A DNA stretch of 64,000 bases from Holosporaceae bacterium 'Namur' (GCA_014116815.1 JACGYV010000006.1:14971-78970); one strand, 5' to 3'; positions 44,831 through 54,741 are shown, numbered from the stretch's first letter. Numbers and translations are program-made. Notes: generated from the sequence alone by a model not told the origin.

Positions 44831-45985
44831 TTATCTTGTGTAAGAACAGCTGCTCGAGGAAGAGGAGCTTGAATGTGCATAACTAGTCGGAGAAGATTTA
44901 AATATATATTCCGGTTTTTCATCTATTTGCAGTTGTTCATCCCCATCACTCAATTTATCCTTACCTTTAGCTAATCTTCTATTCTCTTTCTTAAGTTGCT
45001 CTATCTGACTATATTGAGAAGCATATTTATCAAACATAGGTTGAATAACATAATGAGAAATACAATACAGCACGGCTGAGCTAGCTAAATAAACCGGCGG
45101 CACAGTAATCAGAGCGGTTGAATGAAGTAATGTAGAAGCTGTACATACAGCTTCTAATCCGACAACCAAATATTTTGATTTATATGTAGTATTCTCTAAT
45201 TTTTCTAATTCTCCAAATTTTTCCCAAGTTCTATAAGCTGACTTACCTTGAAATGCAGCTAATGATAAACCTAAGCCGGTACTAACAATATCACAACGGC
45301 TTGGAGCATTTTGAATTGCTTCTAAAACAATATCTTTAGTATTATATACCAAGTCCAATACATTATCGCCAAGTATGGGTTTTGCTGCAAGGTAGCTACT
45401 ACTTAAAAAGCTGGAAGCTAGATTGAAAGGCGGAACTATATAGGTATCAAAACTTCTATACATAAGCATGGTAGCTGAGTGCCTAATTGCTGAAAAATTT
45501 ACAAGTAAACTAAAGCTTAGTAAAGAAGTGGCAAAGCAATTTATAAAAAATTCATTTTTACAATCATTAACTATTGAAGTAGCAGTTCTATACTTCTCGC
45601 TAGCCTTAAATTGTTGATATAAATCCTTAACTTTGGGATAAGAATCAATCCTTTCGATTAAATTTGCGACGGATTTAAAAGCATTAGATAAAAACATAGG
45701 TTCTCCAATTGTTTCAGCTAATTGCTGTGCGTTAGTGTTTATTTCTTCTTCTAAGCTATCATTTATTGTATCTTCTTGGGCTCTATTATTCTCATACCAA
45801 ATAAAGTCCGATGAATCAAGAAATTCAGAACCTTCAATACGCTCAGCTTTTGGCTCACCTTCACGCCAAAATACCCCTGCACCGTATACTGGTACTTTAT
45901 CAAGTGTAGGCTGCACTTTCTGTTTTTTTGTAAGAATATTATTTAAGCCTTCCGGCGACGCCCTTCTTTTTTCACTTCTTCTCAT
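44831..45985 (-). CDS. Orphan membrane protein, paralog of the next gene, with NLS-like N-terminus and poly-Ser tail
   Basis: I do not recognise a named family for this 384-residue protein. The N-terminus is strongly basic (MRRSEKRRAS and TKKQKVQP), resembling a nuclear-localisation-type cluster. Hydrophobic segments lie near 150-200 and 275-312. A short coiled coil follows at 322-342. The tail has eight consecutive Ser (372-379). Residues 235-317 align without gaps to 228-310 of the protein at 46.2-47.9 kb, with 27 of 83 identical by eye (shared FGELEKL/FNELAKL, SKY and HYV). The two are therefore paralogs in tandem. A host-directed role is inference. Confidence 0.68.
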   Translation of the reverse strand: MRRSEKRRASPEGLNNILTKKQKVQPTLDKVPVYGAGVFWREGEPKAERIEGSEFLDSSDFIWYENNRAQEDTINDSLEEEINTNAQQLAETIGEPMFLSNAFKSVANLIERIDSYPKVKDLYQQFKASEKYRTATSIVNDCKNEFFINCFATSLLSFSLLVNFSAIRHSATMLMYRSFDTYIVPPFNLASSFLSSSYLAAKPILGDNVLDLVYNTKDIVLEAIQNAPSRCDIVSTGLGLSLAAFQGKSAYRTWEKFGELEKLENTTYKSKYLVVGLEAVCTASTLLHSTALITVPPVYLASSAVLYCISHYVIQPMFDKYASQYSQIEQLKKENRRLAKGKDKLSDGDEQLQIDEKPEYIFKSSPTSYAHSSSSSSSSCSYTR

Positions 45986-46158
45986 ATACCCCTCTTGAAG
46001 CTGTAGTATATTTATTATTGTTAATTAAATATAATTATAACCTCTTTATACTACATAAATATTACACTTGCGCTTTAAAATAAAAATATTTAATAGATTT
46101 TAAGTAAATTATTTCAATTTTATTAATAATTAAAATTCTAAATTACCGTCCAGAAAAT

Positions 46159-46192
46159 AAAAAAGCGCGGGATATTTTCCACACGCTTTTTT
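46159..46192 (-). terminator. Bidirectional-looking terminator after the coiled-coil membrane gene
   Basis: AAAAAAGCG (46159-46167) pairs with CGCTTTTTT (46184-46192) around a 16-base loop. On the minus strand a T run follows. It lies 26 bases after the stop of the leftward gene starting at 47861, which therefore ends as a unit separate from its paralog. Confidence 0.7.
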
Positions 46193-46217
46193 TGTTGGCT
46201 GTATAACTGCTAAAATA

Positions 46218-47861
46218 TTAGATGCCATTATCTATGGCATTACCGACCGCTCTACGAGCATCCTCAATTAATTTCGCACTGAACCCTCCAGATGGCCTCT
46301 TATTAAATCTACGAAGATGCACTACCTGTTCTTGCACTTCTTGTAAGCGTTCTTGAGTACGTGCTAACTGATTACTAACTTCATTTAATTGAGCTTGAGT
46401 ATCTATCCCTTCCTGCACAGAGCCCGCAATTATCATACCATGTAACACACCCTGAGCAAAAACTTCATTTCTTTCACCATAAGCTTCCAAACAATACTTT
46501 TTAGTTAGAGCTAGCTCAGCTTTGGTTTTATTTAAAGCTTTTCTGGCTTCATATGTTTTACCTTGCTCAGCACATAGCTGCTCTGCTTTATCAGCTGCAT
46601 ATGCACCGGTTTTTTTAAGCCTTTTGTTTAATCTTTCCGATTCATTCCTAAGCGCCGCTATTTCCTGATTACGTTCTTGAACTCTACCCTGTTCAGCATG
46701 TAGTAATTCACCCTGCTTAGCTATATATGCACCGGTATTATCAAGCCTTTCAGCTAATCTTTCCGATTCTTTTTCAAGGGTCACTACTTTTCGATTAAGC
46801 TCTTGAACTTTAGCTTCTGCAGCATGTAATAATTCAACCTGCTTAGCTGCAAATCTACCGGTGTTTTCAATCCTTTCATCTAATCTTTCCGCTTTTAACA
46901 GTTCAGAAAGCACTTCTTTTTTCATATTAACCAGAGAATTAACCACATAATGGCCAACCGCCTGGACTGCCATACAGCATAACACAACTTCTGGAGTAAA
47001 CGTATAGAGGCCGGTCGATTGTAAAGCAGTAACGGATGCAGCGCCCAGCTCGGCTAATGTTACTGCATATTTGCTGAATCTATAATTAACACCTAATTTT
47101 GCTAACTCATTAAAATTCTTAAAAGTACTATATGCACCATATGATTGTGCACCGGAAATAAAAAGCCCTACGGCAGTTGCATAATTAAAGCTAAAATTAG
47201 AAGATACGTAATTTTGCACGGCTGTTAAAGCTTGCTTCGGATCATGGAAAACATCAACCGCATATTTTGCTATACTATTTAAAGAACCGTTAGCCATATT
47301 TATAATCGGCTGAGTATGAGATAAAACAGTATTATAATATGGTTGAAGAGCAGCAGAAATTTCTACGGAAGCAGTATTTAAAATTGAAGTTGTTTGTGTA
47401 TAAGCAATAATACCTTTCTCTGCCGCATAGCTATAAACAGAGCTTGCTTGGGATAATGCGTGGTTATAAACTATTCTGAATTGATACTTTAGATCATAAA
47501 ACGCAAAATTAAAATAATATAATGAGATAGCATTAGCAATTGCTGCATGAGCTGTTAGACCACTTATGCCTTTAGCGATATTTCCAAGCCCTTTTTTACC
47601 GAAAGCATCAAAAAAATCATTTTTAGAGCTGTAAAAATGATTTTGTGCTTTTTCTCTTAAATCAATACCGTAATTTAATATGCTATAATTATGTAAAGCA
47701 GTTCCTAAAAATGCTACAGTTGATGAGGCTATCGTTAAAGACGGTAATATTACAAGATCTTTACCTATTAAATAGGTTGTACCTTTAACAAAGCTAAACC
47801 CGCCTCTAAACACATCGGCAGATAGAGTAAACGGATTATAATTTCTAACAAAATTTCGCAT
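46218..47861 (-). CDS. Orphan membrane protein with three tandem 42-residue coiled-coil repeats
   Basis: No named family is recognised for this 547-residue protein. Several hydrophobic segments occupy about 35-60, 100-122, 228-245 and 268-310. From residue 325 three tandem 42-residue repeats follow (325-366, 367-408, 409-450), each containing ERL-x-(E/K)-R-(I/L)-x-x-TG-x-(F/Y) and a LxAExGK/RxxE-like half. A further helical segment runs to about 520. Forty-two is six heptads, so a long parallel coiled coil is likely. Residues 228-310 match the neighbouring paralog at 44.8 kb. It may be a surface or host-membrane-inserted protein (inference). Confidence 0.72.
   Translation of the reverse strand: MRNFVRNYNPFTLSADVFRGGFSFVKGTTYLIGKDLVILPSLTIASSTVAFLGTALHNYSILNYGIDLREKAQNHFYSSKNDFFDAFGKKGLGNIAKGISGLTAHAAIANAISLYYFNFAFYDLKYQFRIVYNHALSQASSVYSYAAEKGIIAYTQTTSILNTASVEISAALQPYYNTVLSHTQPIINMANGSLNSIAKYAVDVFHDPKQALTAVQNYVSSNFSFNYATAVGLFISGAQSYGAYSTFKNFNELAKLGVNYRFSKYAVTLAELGAASVTALQSTGLYTFTPEVVLCCMAVQAVGHYVVNSLVNMKKEVLSELLKAERLDERIENTGRFAAKQVELLHAAEAKVQELNRKVVTLEKESERLAERLDNTGAYIAKQGELLHAEQGRVQERNQEIAALRNESERLNKRLKKTGAYAADKAEQLCAEQGKTYEARKALNKTKAELALTKKYCLEAYGERNEVFAQGVLHGMIIAGSVQEGIDTQAQLNEVSNQLARTQERLQEVQEQVVHLRRFNKRPSGGFSAKLIEDARRAVGNAIDNGI
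46512..46889 (-). repeat. Three tandem 126-bp repeats encoding 42-residue units
   Basis: Repeat units lie at 46889-46764, 46763-46638 and 46637-46512. The first two share ERL, NTG, AKQ, ELLHA and ES at the same positions; the third is more diverged. Equal length and in-frame abutment show duplication of six-heptad coiled-coil units. Confidence 0.8.
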
Positions 47862-48172
47862 AAAATTCTTCTCACTTGGGATTAAAATATTTAATCAAAT
47901 AGATAACCTTTTAATGAACAGATAATCATAAAAATGAATTTATCCACTTTTAAATTATTGAAAAACATTAAAATTATTCATTTATTTATGATCGTTATAT
48001 TATAATCTATTATTGTTACAACAATATTATCATTTATAAAAAAAAGCTAAATTATACTAATTTTTATTACATTATATTAATAAGATATTAAGAATAATTA
48101 TTTTTTAATAAAAAATACCAAAAATGACAAGCTTATTCAATAAAGATTAAAAATTATAAATAAAAGAAAAAA
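47862..48172. other. AT-rich intergenic region between tRNA-His and the coiled-coil gene
   Basis: These 311 bases contain no credible gene. They are very AT-rich with A and T runs. The only structured element is a short palindrome at 48011-48026. The region probably carries the promoter of the leftward gene starting at 47861. Confidence 0.6.
48011..48026 (-). promoter_or_regulatory. Candidate operator palindrome
   Basis: TATTGTT and AACAATA flank a 2-base spacer, forming a perfect inverted repeat. On the minus strand it overlaps a possible -35 (TTGTTG), 16 bases from a TAATAT -10-like box. It is 150 bases upstream of the coiled-coil membrane gene. Confidence 0.3.
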
Positions 48173-48250
48173 TGGGGCGAGCGACGGAGATCGAATCCGC
48201 GACCTCAAGAACCACAACCTTGCGCTCTAACCAACTGAGCTACGCCCGCC
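48173..48250 (-). tRNA. tRNA-His (GTG)
   Basis: The minus strand folds as a complete cloverleaf. The acceptor GCGGGCG pairs with CGCTCGC, preceded by the extra G-1 opposite C73 that identifies tRNA-His. The anticodon loop TTGTGGT has anticodon GTG, and the T arm has TTCGATC. The 3' CCA is encoded. Length is 78 bases including G-1 and CCA. Confidence 0.95.
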
Positions 48251-48325
48251 ATAAAAGATATACATATATATAACTTTTTTTGCCGAAAAAGCAAATCTTT
48301 TTTAGGAGAAATTCTAGGAAAATCC

Positions 48326-50041
48326 CTACATTTGTTCCAGTGCTGAAATTTTTAAGATACCAAGACCGATTGCTAAGGTATTTTTGGCCGCTGTGATAAG
48401 CGCAAGTCTTGCTTTGGTAAGTTCCTCATTATCAGCAATAATAAATCTTAACTTATCATCCTCAACTCCTCTTGACCAGAGCGAATGGAACTCATTCGCA
48501 AGTTCATATAAATAAAAAGTGATTCTATGCGGCTCATGAGCTAAAGCTGAAGCTTCAATAATTTTAGGGAACAGCATAATTTGCTTAATCAAGTTTATTT
48601 CTCCCGCATCTTTTAAATGAGAATAATCTACTTGCTCAACTTTTATATTAGCCTCTGCTGCTTTTCTAAGTACGGAGCAGGCACGGGTGTGAGCATATTG
48701 CACATAGAACACGGGGTTTTCCTTACTCTGTTCTTTAGCTTTAGCAAAATCCAAATCAAGCACGGTATCCGCCTTACGGCTAAGCATGACGAATCGTAAA
48801 ATATCTTTGCCCACCTCTTCAACCATATCCTTAACGGTAATAAACTTACCCGCACGCTTTGACATCTTGAACGGTTCACCGTTTTTAAGCAGGTTTACCA
48901 GTTGGTTAATTTTTACATCCAGGTTAACTTTACCGTCACTCAAGGCACTGACCACCGCTTTAATACGTTTAACGTATCCGGCATGGTCTGCTCCAAGCAA
49001 CAATATCAGCTCATCAAAACCTCTCTGTATTTTATCCAGGTGATAAGCAATGTCAGTTGCAAAATAGGTAAAGCTGCCGTTTGATTTCTTAAGCGCTCTA
49101 TCAATATCATCTCCGAACTCGGTTGATTTAAACAATTCCTGCTCGCGCGGCTCCCAGTCATCAGGAGTTTTACCTTTCGGCGCTTCTAATATTCCGCGGT
49201 AAATTAATCCTTTGCTTTTCAATAATTCAAAAGCTTCTTCATTTTTATTTTTCTCAATAATATCAAAGCGCTCAGAGGTAAAGATATCATGCTCAACACC
49301 AAGCAATTTGAGATCATCCTTAATCAACCCCATCATAGCTTTTAACGCAAATTGTTTGATGATATCCTTTCTCTCTACTTCATCAGCAAAAAGTAGTTTA
49401 TCACCGAATTCATCCTTTAACTTTTTACCGACCTCGATTAGATACTCCCCCGGGTAATATCCTTCCGGCATAGTAACATTTTCCCCTAAAGCTTCTTTAT
49501 ATCTTATAAAGACTGATTCGCCCAGTATCTCAATCTGCCCTCCGTAATCGTTTATATAATATTCCTTAGTAACATTAAACCCGGTAAATTCAAGAAGGCC
49601 GGCTAACGCATCACCGTATATAGCGCCCCTGGAATGGCCGATATGCATGGGTCCCGTCGGATTAGCCGATACAAACTCAAGGCCTATCTTTTTCCCCCCT
49701 CCGATATTAAGTTTGCCGTATTCTTCACCCGATTCAAGTACATTCCCGACTAAATTAGCCCAAAAGCTGCTCTCTAAAAAGATATTGATAAAACCAGCTC
49801 CGGCAATTTCACATTTAACAATATCAGGGTGCTTTTTTAGTTCGTCTACTATTTCTAAAGCAATATCTTTAGGTGCTTTTTTGAGCTGTTTAGTTAAAAT
49901 CATTGCAGCATTAGTTGATAAATCTCCATGTGTTTTATCCCTCGGATACTCCATCGAAATTGACTGCATATCAATTCCCGCGCCGTACTTCATGGTTATA
50001 ATCTGATGTAATTTTTTTGAAAATCGATTAAAAATATGCAT
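48326..50041 (-). CDS. argS: Arginyl-tRNA synthetase
   Basis: The 571-residue class I synthetase charges tRNA-Arg. It has the N-terminal tRNA-binding Add-1 domain (PRDKTHGDLSTNAAMILTK), the HIGH motif in SANPTGPMHIGHSRGAIYGD, the KMSKS-like FKMSKRAGKFIT, and a C-terminal anticodon-binding domain (YVQYAHTRACSVLRKA). The length is typical. It is leftward, upstream of tRNA-His, and divergent from the MFS gene at 50.2 kb. Confidence 0.97.
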   Translation of the reverse strand: MHIFNRFSKKLHQIITMKYGAGIDMQSISMEYPRDKTHGDLSTNAAMILTKQLKKAPKDIALEIVDELKKHPDIVKCEIAGAGFINIFLESSFWANLVGNVLESGEEYGKLNIGGGKKIGLEFVSANPTGPMHIGHSRGAIYGDALAGLLEFTGFNVTKEYYINDYGGQIEILGESVFIRYKEALGENVTMPEGYYPGEYLIEVGKKLKDEFGDKLLFADEVERKDIIKQFALKAMMGLIKDDLKLLGVEHDIFTSERFDIIEKNKNEEAFELLKSKGLIYRGILEAPKGKTPDDWEPREQELFKSTEFGDDIDRALKKSNGSFTYFATDIAYHLDKIQRGFDELILLLGADHAGYVKRIKAVVSALSDGKVNLDVKINQLVNLLKNGEPFKMSKRAGKFITVKDMVEEVGKDILRFVMLSRKADTVLDLDFAKAKEQSKENPVFYVQYAHTRACSVLRKAAEANIKVEQVDYSHLKDAGEINLIKQIMLFPKIIEASALAHEPHRITFYLYELANEFHSLWSRGVEDDKLRFIIADNEELTKARLALITAAKNTLAIGLGILKISALEQM

Positions 50042-50188
50042 AATTTACGTGCCTAAGTAATGATATAATTTGTAGATAGGTAAAATAATTTACAATGTCT
50101 ATTAATTCAATCTAAAAACTATTATATTTAATCTATATTGACTAGCTGAGAATAAAACTTATATTTATTATCATTTTAGAAGATATCA

Positions 50189-51469
50189 GTGTTCATGTTA
50201 CTTAAAAAAATATTTAATAATAAAATTATTCGCGGCGCATATCTTGCTTGGTTTGCAGGTGCTCTTTTCTATTTTTATCAATATATTTTAAGGATCTCCC
50301 CGGGTATAATGGTTGAACAGCTAACCCGGGAATTTAACCTTAGAGCCGAAGAATTCGCCACCCTAGGTGCACTCGGATTATTTGCATATTCAATATGCCA
50401 GATTCCTTTAGGGATTATTGTTGATAAAGTAGGAGTTAAACGTACCGTTCTTGTTTCCATATTGCTTTGCATCACGGGGAGCTATTTATTTTCCGTAGCA
50501 CAAGAGTTTTGGGTCGCACAACTAAGTCGTGTGTTTATAGGAATAGGCTCAGCCTCTGCTTTTATGTGCGCTCTTAAAATTGTTGCCGATCATTTTCCTC
50601 CCGGAAAGCGGGCATTTTTAATGGGTGCCACCCTCACTCTCGGCACTGTCGGAGCTTTAGTTTCAGGCAAAACTATAATTTATGTTATGGAAAGCTCAAG
50701 TTGGCGTCATGTTTTATTAAATTCTACGCTTCTAGGCGTGGTTATATTTATAATTGCTTTGATTTTTATTACCAAAACCAAAGAGAACCATCACACTAAA
50801 TTGAACAGACACCCGCTTCCGATAATTTTAAAGAATGTGATAAAAATAATGAAGGATAGAAATATTTTGATTTACGCAATTCTTGCCATAGGTCTTTATA
50901 CACCCCTTTCCGTGTTTACCGATTTATGGGGCATATCTTTCTTAAAACAGAAATTTAATTTAAGTCAATCATCGGCAACCTACATAGCTTTAATGATGTA
51001 TGCGGGTTTGAGCGTAGGTAGTTTAGTTCTGCCTTGGCTATCCGAGAAATACAATATCTTAAATATATCAATATTTAGTTGCGGATTTATTATACTTATT
51101 ATCTTTTCATATTTATTATACGGCGCTCCTCTTTCGGAATTTTCACTTTCAGTACTATTAGTTGCTTTAGGATTTTTTTGCGGAGCGGAAATGATGTGCT
51201 TTACGGGCGCATTACAATTTTCCAAGCAGGAAAATTCGGGAGAAATTATCGGAGTAGTAAACACTCTTAACATGCTGGGCAGCGCTATTTTACAGCAACT
51301 GATAGGTACACTTCTCGACCTGCAATGGGATCAAACCTATAATTCTTACGGTAATCGACAATATACGGCAACTCAATTTATTAATGCCTTATCTGTTTTA
51401 ACCGGAGTCTTAATTTTTTGCTGTATAATTTCATTTTCTTTAAAAAAAATTAAGGTTACAAGATTTTAA
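50189..51469 (+). CDS. MFS transporter
   Basis: The 426-residue protein has about twelve membrane helices. Helix 1 is AGALFYFYQYILRISPG, the loop 2-3 region is CQIPLGIIVDKVGVKRTVL, and helix 4 is VFIGIGSASAFMCALKIV with FPPGKRAFLMG. This differs from the two ProP-like carriers and resembles the glycerol-3-phosphate/hexose-type or nitrate-type clusters only loosely. The substrate is unknown. No neighbour gives a clue, as it is followed by a 280-base non-coding gap. Confidence 0.88.
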   Translation: MFMLLKKIFNNKIIRGAYLAWFAGALFYFYQYILRISPGIMVEQLTREFNLRAEEFATLGALGLFAYSICQIPLGIIVDKVGVKRTVLVSILLCITGSYLFSVAQEFWVAQLSRVFIGIGSASAFMCALKIVADHFPPGKRAFLMGATLTLGTVGALVSGKTIIYVMESSSWRHVLLNSTLLGVVIFIIALIFITKTKENHHTKLNRHPLPIILKNVIKIMKDRNILIYAILAIGLYTPLSVFTDLWGISFLKQKFNLSQSSATYIALMMYAGLSVGSLVLPWLSEKYNILNISIFSCGFIILIIFSYLLYGAPLSEFSLSVLLVALGFFCGAEMMCFTGALQFSKQENSGEIIGVVNTLNMLGSAILQQLIGTLLDLQWDQTYNSYGNRQYTATQFINALSVLTGVLIFCCIISFSLKKIKVTRF

Positions 51470-51651
51470 GGTAGCATTACCTATAAAGATTCAATCACAT
51501 AAGGCACTAAAGTAAAACTTAATCTTTAATATTTCATATTATTTGAATTGCATTTTTAATCCCAATTTAATAATATAATTAATATGTTGTGATTTATGTT
51601 AATATATTAAAATAAAATAATAAATTAACTTATTTTACTCGCAATGGAGCC

Positions 51652-51690
51652 TGCCAAGACTCCCCCTTTTACTTCTTGGTATACTATAAT
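51652..51690 (+). promoter_or_regulatory. Hairpin plus TATAAT upstream of the 184-aa unknown gene
   Basis: TGCCAAGA (51652-51659) and TCTTGGTA (51674-51681) form an eight-base-pair stem with one G-U and a pyrimidine-rich loop. A perfect TATAAT lies at 51685-51690, 60 bases before the ATG at 51750. The -35 is unclear. A strong ribosome-binding site (AGGAGGG at 51737-51743) follows. Confidence 0.4.
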
Positions 51691-51749
51691 TAAGCAATAG
51701 TTTCCAAAAGTGTAATGGTTTTTTATAAATCGACTTAGGAGGGCTGATT

Positions 51750-52304
51750 ATGAAAAAAGTAAAAAATTCTATAAAATATTCTAAAAGCTTTTTTGATGAA
51801 AAGGATGTTCAACTTGGACTATTTTTTGTAGGCGTTTCTTCTTACTCAGGTTATTTTTTAGCTAAAAATACGGGTGGCGGGGAATATGCTCCGTATTTGG
51901 CTGTTACCGCAGGAATGACAAGTGCTATTGACGTAGTGTTAAAATATTTTGAAATTACTGATTCTTTTTACTTAACAGGTGCATTATTAGGCATTATGGG
52001 AGGTTTTCAAACTTTTACCAATCATAAATCTAAAGCTTATGTCAAATATTTAGAGAAAGGGGGAGATAGTAGTTCAGCCGACCAGATAATTGGGGATTTA
52101 TATCCCCTAAAATATTTAGCAGCGCACGTGGGTGTTGGAGTTGTCATTGGTTTAGACAGTGCTTACTGGTTCGGTTGGTTTACAGACAAGGTAACTAATA
52201 AATTCGGTAATATAACTTTACCATATTCAGAACGTTACAAAAATATTATTAATGAAGAGGATACAACTTATATTCACGAAAATTTTTCATACGATGAAAT
52301 ATAA
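51750..52304 (+). CDS. Uncharacterised small membrane protein (184 aa)
   Basis: I do not recognise this protein. About four hydrophobic segments are visible (LGLFFVGVSSYSGYFLA, APYLAVTAGMTSAIDVVL, FYLTGALLGIMGGFQ, and AAHVGVGVVIGLDSAYWFGWF), several with Gly-spaced faces. The ends are charged, and the C-terminus is acidic (INEEDTTYIHENFSYDEI). The strong AGGAGGG ribosome-binding site predicts high expression. It stands alone between non-coding stretches of 280 and 269 bases. Confidence 0.68.
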   Translation: MKKVKNSIKYSKSFFDEKDVQLGLFFVGVSSYSGYFLAKNTGGGEYAPYLAVTAGMTSAIDVVLKYFEITDSFYLTGALLGIMGGFQTFTNHKSKAYVKYLEKGGDSSSADQIIGDLYPLKYLAAHVGVGVVIGLDSAYWFGWFTDKVTNKFGNITLPYSERYKNIINEEDTTYIHENFSYDEI

Positions 52305-52507
52305 TTAATAATAACTTTATGAATTACTTTAGGTTGTACCTTAAGCTATATTTTTTATTTAACTGCTTGAGTTCAATACATCAATTCGTATAACCATATT
52401 TAATTATTATAAAACACTTAATATTGTTGATAAATTAATATAATTAACCTTTTTTCACTACAAACAGTGACTATCATTTTCATTTTTAAATATTTTTAAA
52501 AAAATAA

Positions 52508-52535
52508 TTGACATATTCTTCTCAAAGAATAACAT
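52508..52535 (+). promoter_or_regulatory. Promoter with operator-like palindrome
   Basis: TTGACA (52508-52513, perfect consensus) and TAACAT (52530-52535) are spaced by 16 bases. Between them lies the perfect inverted repeat TATTCTT-CTCA-AAGAATA (52514-52531). A repressor bound here would block the promoter. The ATG lies 39 bases downstream, with a CGGAGGT ribosome-binding site. Confidence 0.62.
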
Positions 52536-52573
52536 CAACTTGAACTCATATTAATTCCAATACGGAGGTACTT

Positions 52574-53605
52574 ATGCCTAGATCTAAGCAAGTAGTATAC
52601 GATACTGAGAAGCCGATCAAAGATACATCCCCAACTATAAAGCAAAAAGTTAAAGACAGAGTTAAAGACGGAGTGAATGCCGAAAAAGAATTTCTTAAAG
52701 ATGAAAAAGATAGCGTAAAAAAACCTGCCGAAGAAATTAAAGAGAGCCCAGCAGAAACCGGCAAGGATTTTAAAAGCGGTATCAAAAAAGTCGGAGAAGA
52801 TATTAAAAAGATCGGCAAAGATAATGTAGAAGACATTAAAATAACCGGCAAAGATACTATAGAGGTTATTAAAAATTTAAAAGATTCCGCTAAGGAAACC
52901 ATTAAAGATAAATTAGAGCCTGCCAAGAAAGTTGCGGATAACTGGACAAGCGACAAAGAGGAAAGAGCAGAAGATTGCTTTAAGCTTATAAGTGATAACG
53001 GTATTACTTTATGCAATCCTTATAACAATAATACCAAAATTGATTCATATTCAGCTATCGGCAGTATCGGAAGGTATAATCCTTTAACTGAAAAAGATAC
53101 GCTTGATTACTGTATAAAAGCATTTGAAAAAAAAGATGCGGTTGATTGCAATAAAATAAGTGAGTTTTTAAGCAATTTACCGATCAATGAAATCACGAGC
53201 TTTACCCATGGCCAAGCACAATGTCTTAACGGATATAAGGACATCATAAAAATTCCAACTAGCGTAGAAGCTTTTTATTCTATAGGAAAAACCATAGGAG
53301 CAAATGACAATATACTCGGTGATTGCCAAGTAATTATCAGAGATTTTAATCCTAATGAGGGCGATAAAATTGACTTTTCTAAGTTCAGCGGCAAAACCTT
53401 TAGCGACCTTAGATCTTATGACGGCACTATGAATAAACTACCGCTTAAAGCTATAGATTTTTATGAACCTGACTCCACCCCTAAGTGTTTAGTAGGTATT
53501 TATGATTATGATGCAAATACGATACCGGAATTAACATCAGATATGTTTATAATTGCTTCTGCACCAACTCCTATGCCGACTATCCATATTCATACCGAAT
53601 TGTAA
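52574..53605 (+). CDS. Unknown protein with 11-residue amphipathic repeats and a type I secretion-like motif
   Basis: This 343-residue protein has no N-terminal signal. Residues 20-125 are Lys/Glu-rich. At 71-125 they fall into five 11-residue units (KKVGEDIKKIG, KDNVEDIKITG, KDTIEVIKNLK, DSAKETIKDKL, EPAKKVADNWT), like LEA or apolipoprotein helices that lie on lipid surfaces. The C-terminal half has seven Cys. At about 254-270 it has VIIRDFNPNEGDKIDFS, resembling the DF-xxG-DKIDLS motif near the end of RTX/type I-secreted proteins. The function is unknown; a secreted, membrane-binding protein is a guess. The promoter and ribosome-binding site are strong, and a terminator follows. Confidence 0.72.
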   Translation: MPRSKQVVYDTEKPIKDTSPTIKQKVKDRVKDGVNAEKEFLKDEKDSVKKPAEEIKESPAETGKDFKSGIKKVGEDIKKIGKDNVEDIKITGKDTIEVIKNLKDSAKETIKDKLEPAKKVADNWTSDKEERAEDCFKLISDNGITLCNPYNNNTKIDSYSAIGSIGRYNPLTEKDTLDYCIKAFEKKDAVDCNKISEFLSNLPINEITSFTHGQAQCLNGYKDIIKIPTSVEAFYSIGKTIGANDNILGDCQVIIRDFNPNEGDKIDFSKFSGKTFSDLRSYDGTMNKLPLKAIDFYEPDSTPKCLVGIYDYDANTIPELTSDMFIIASAPTPMPTIHIHTEL

Positions 53606-53635
53606 TTTCACATTTTTAATTAAAAATTATTAAAA

Positions 53636-53666
53636 CTCCCTAAGCTAAAATCTAGGGAGATTTTTT
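53636..53666 (+). terminator. Rho-independent terminator after the 11-residue-repeat gene
   Basis: CTCCCTA (53636-53642) and TAGGGAG (53653-53659) form a seven-base-pair GC-rich stem with a 10-base loop, followed by ATTTTTT. It sits between this gene and the convergent obgE. Confidence 0.85.
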
Positions 53667-53679
53667 ATCAGCAGTTTTT

Positions 53680-54738
<1,059 letters not shown>

Positions 54739-54741
54739 TTA

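Noticed and set aside
46512..46889. CRISPR-like array suggested by evenly spaced repeats
   Set aside because: The 126-bp periodicity is in frame, has no spacers and encodes a heptad coiled coil.
48061..48172. Possible small RNA in the AT-rich gap before tRNA-His
   Set aside because: Only A/T runs are seen, with no stable stem plus T run beyond the tRNA itself.
49212..50006. Open frames antisense to argS
   Set aside because: They are Ser/Pro-rich shadows of a clear synthetase gene.
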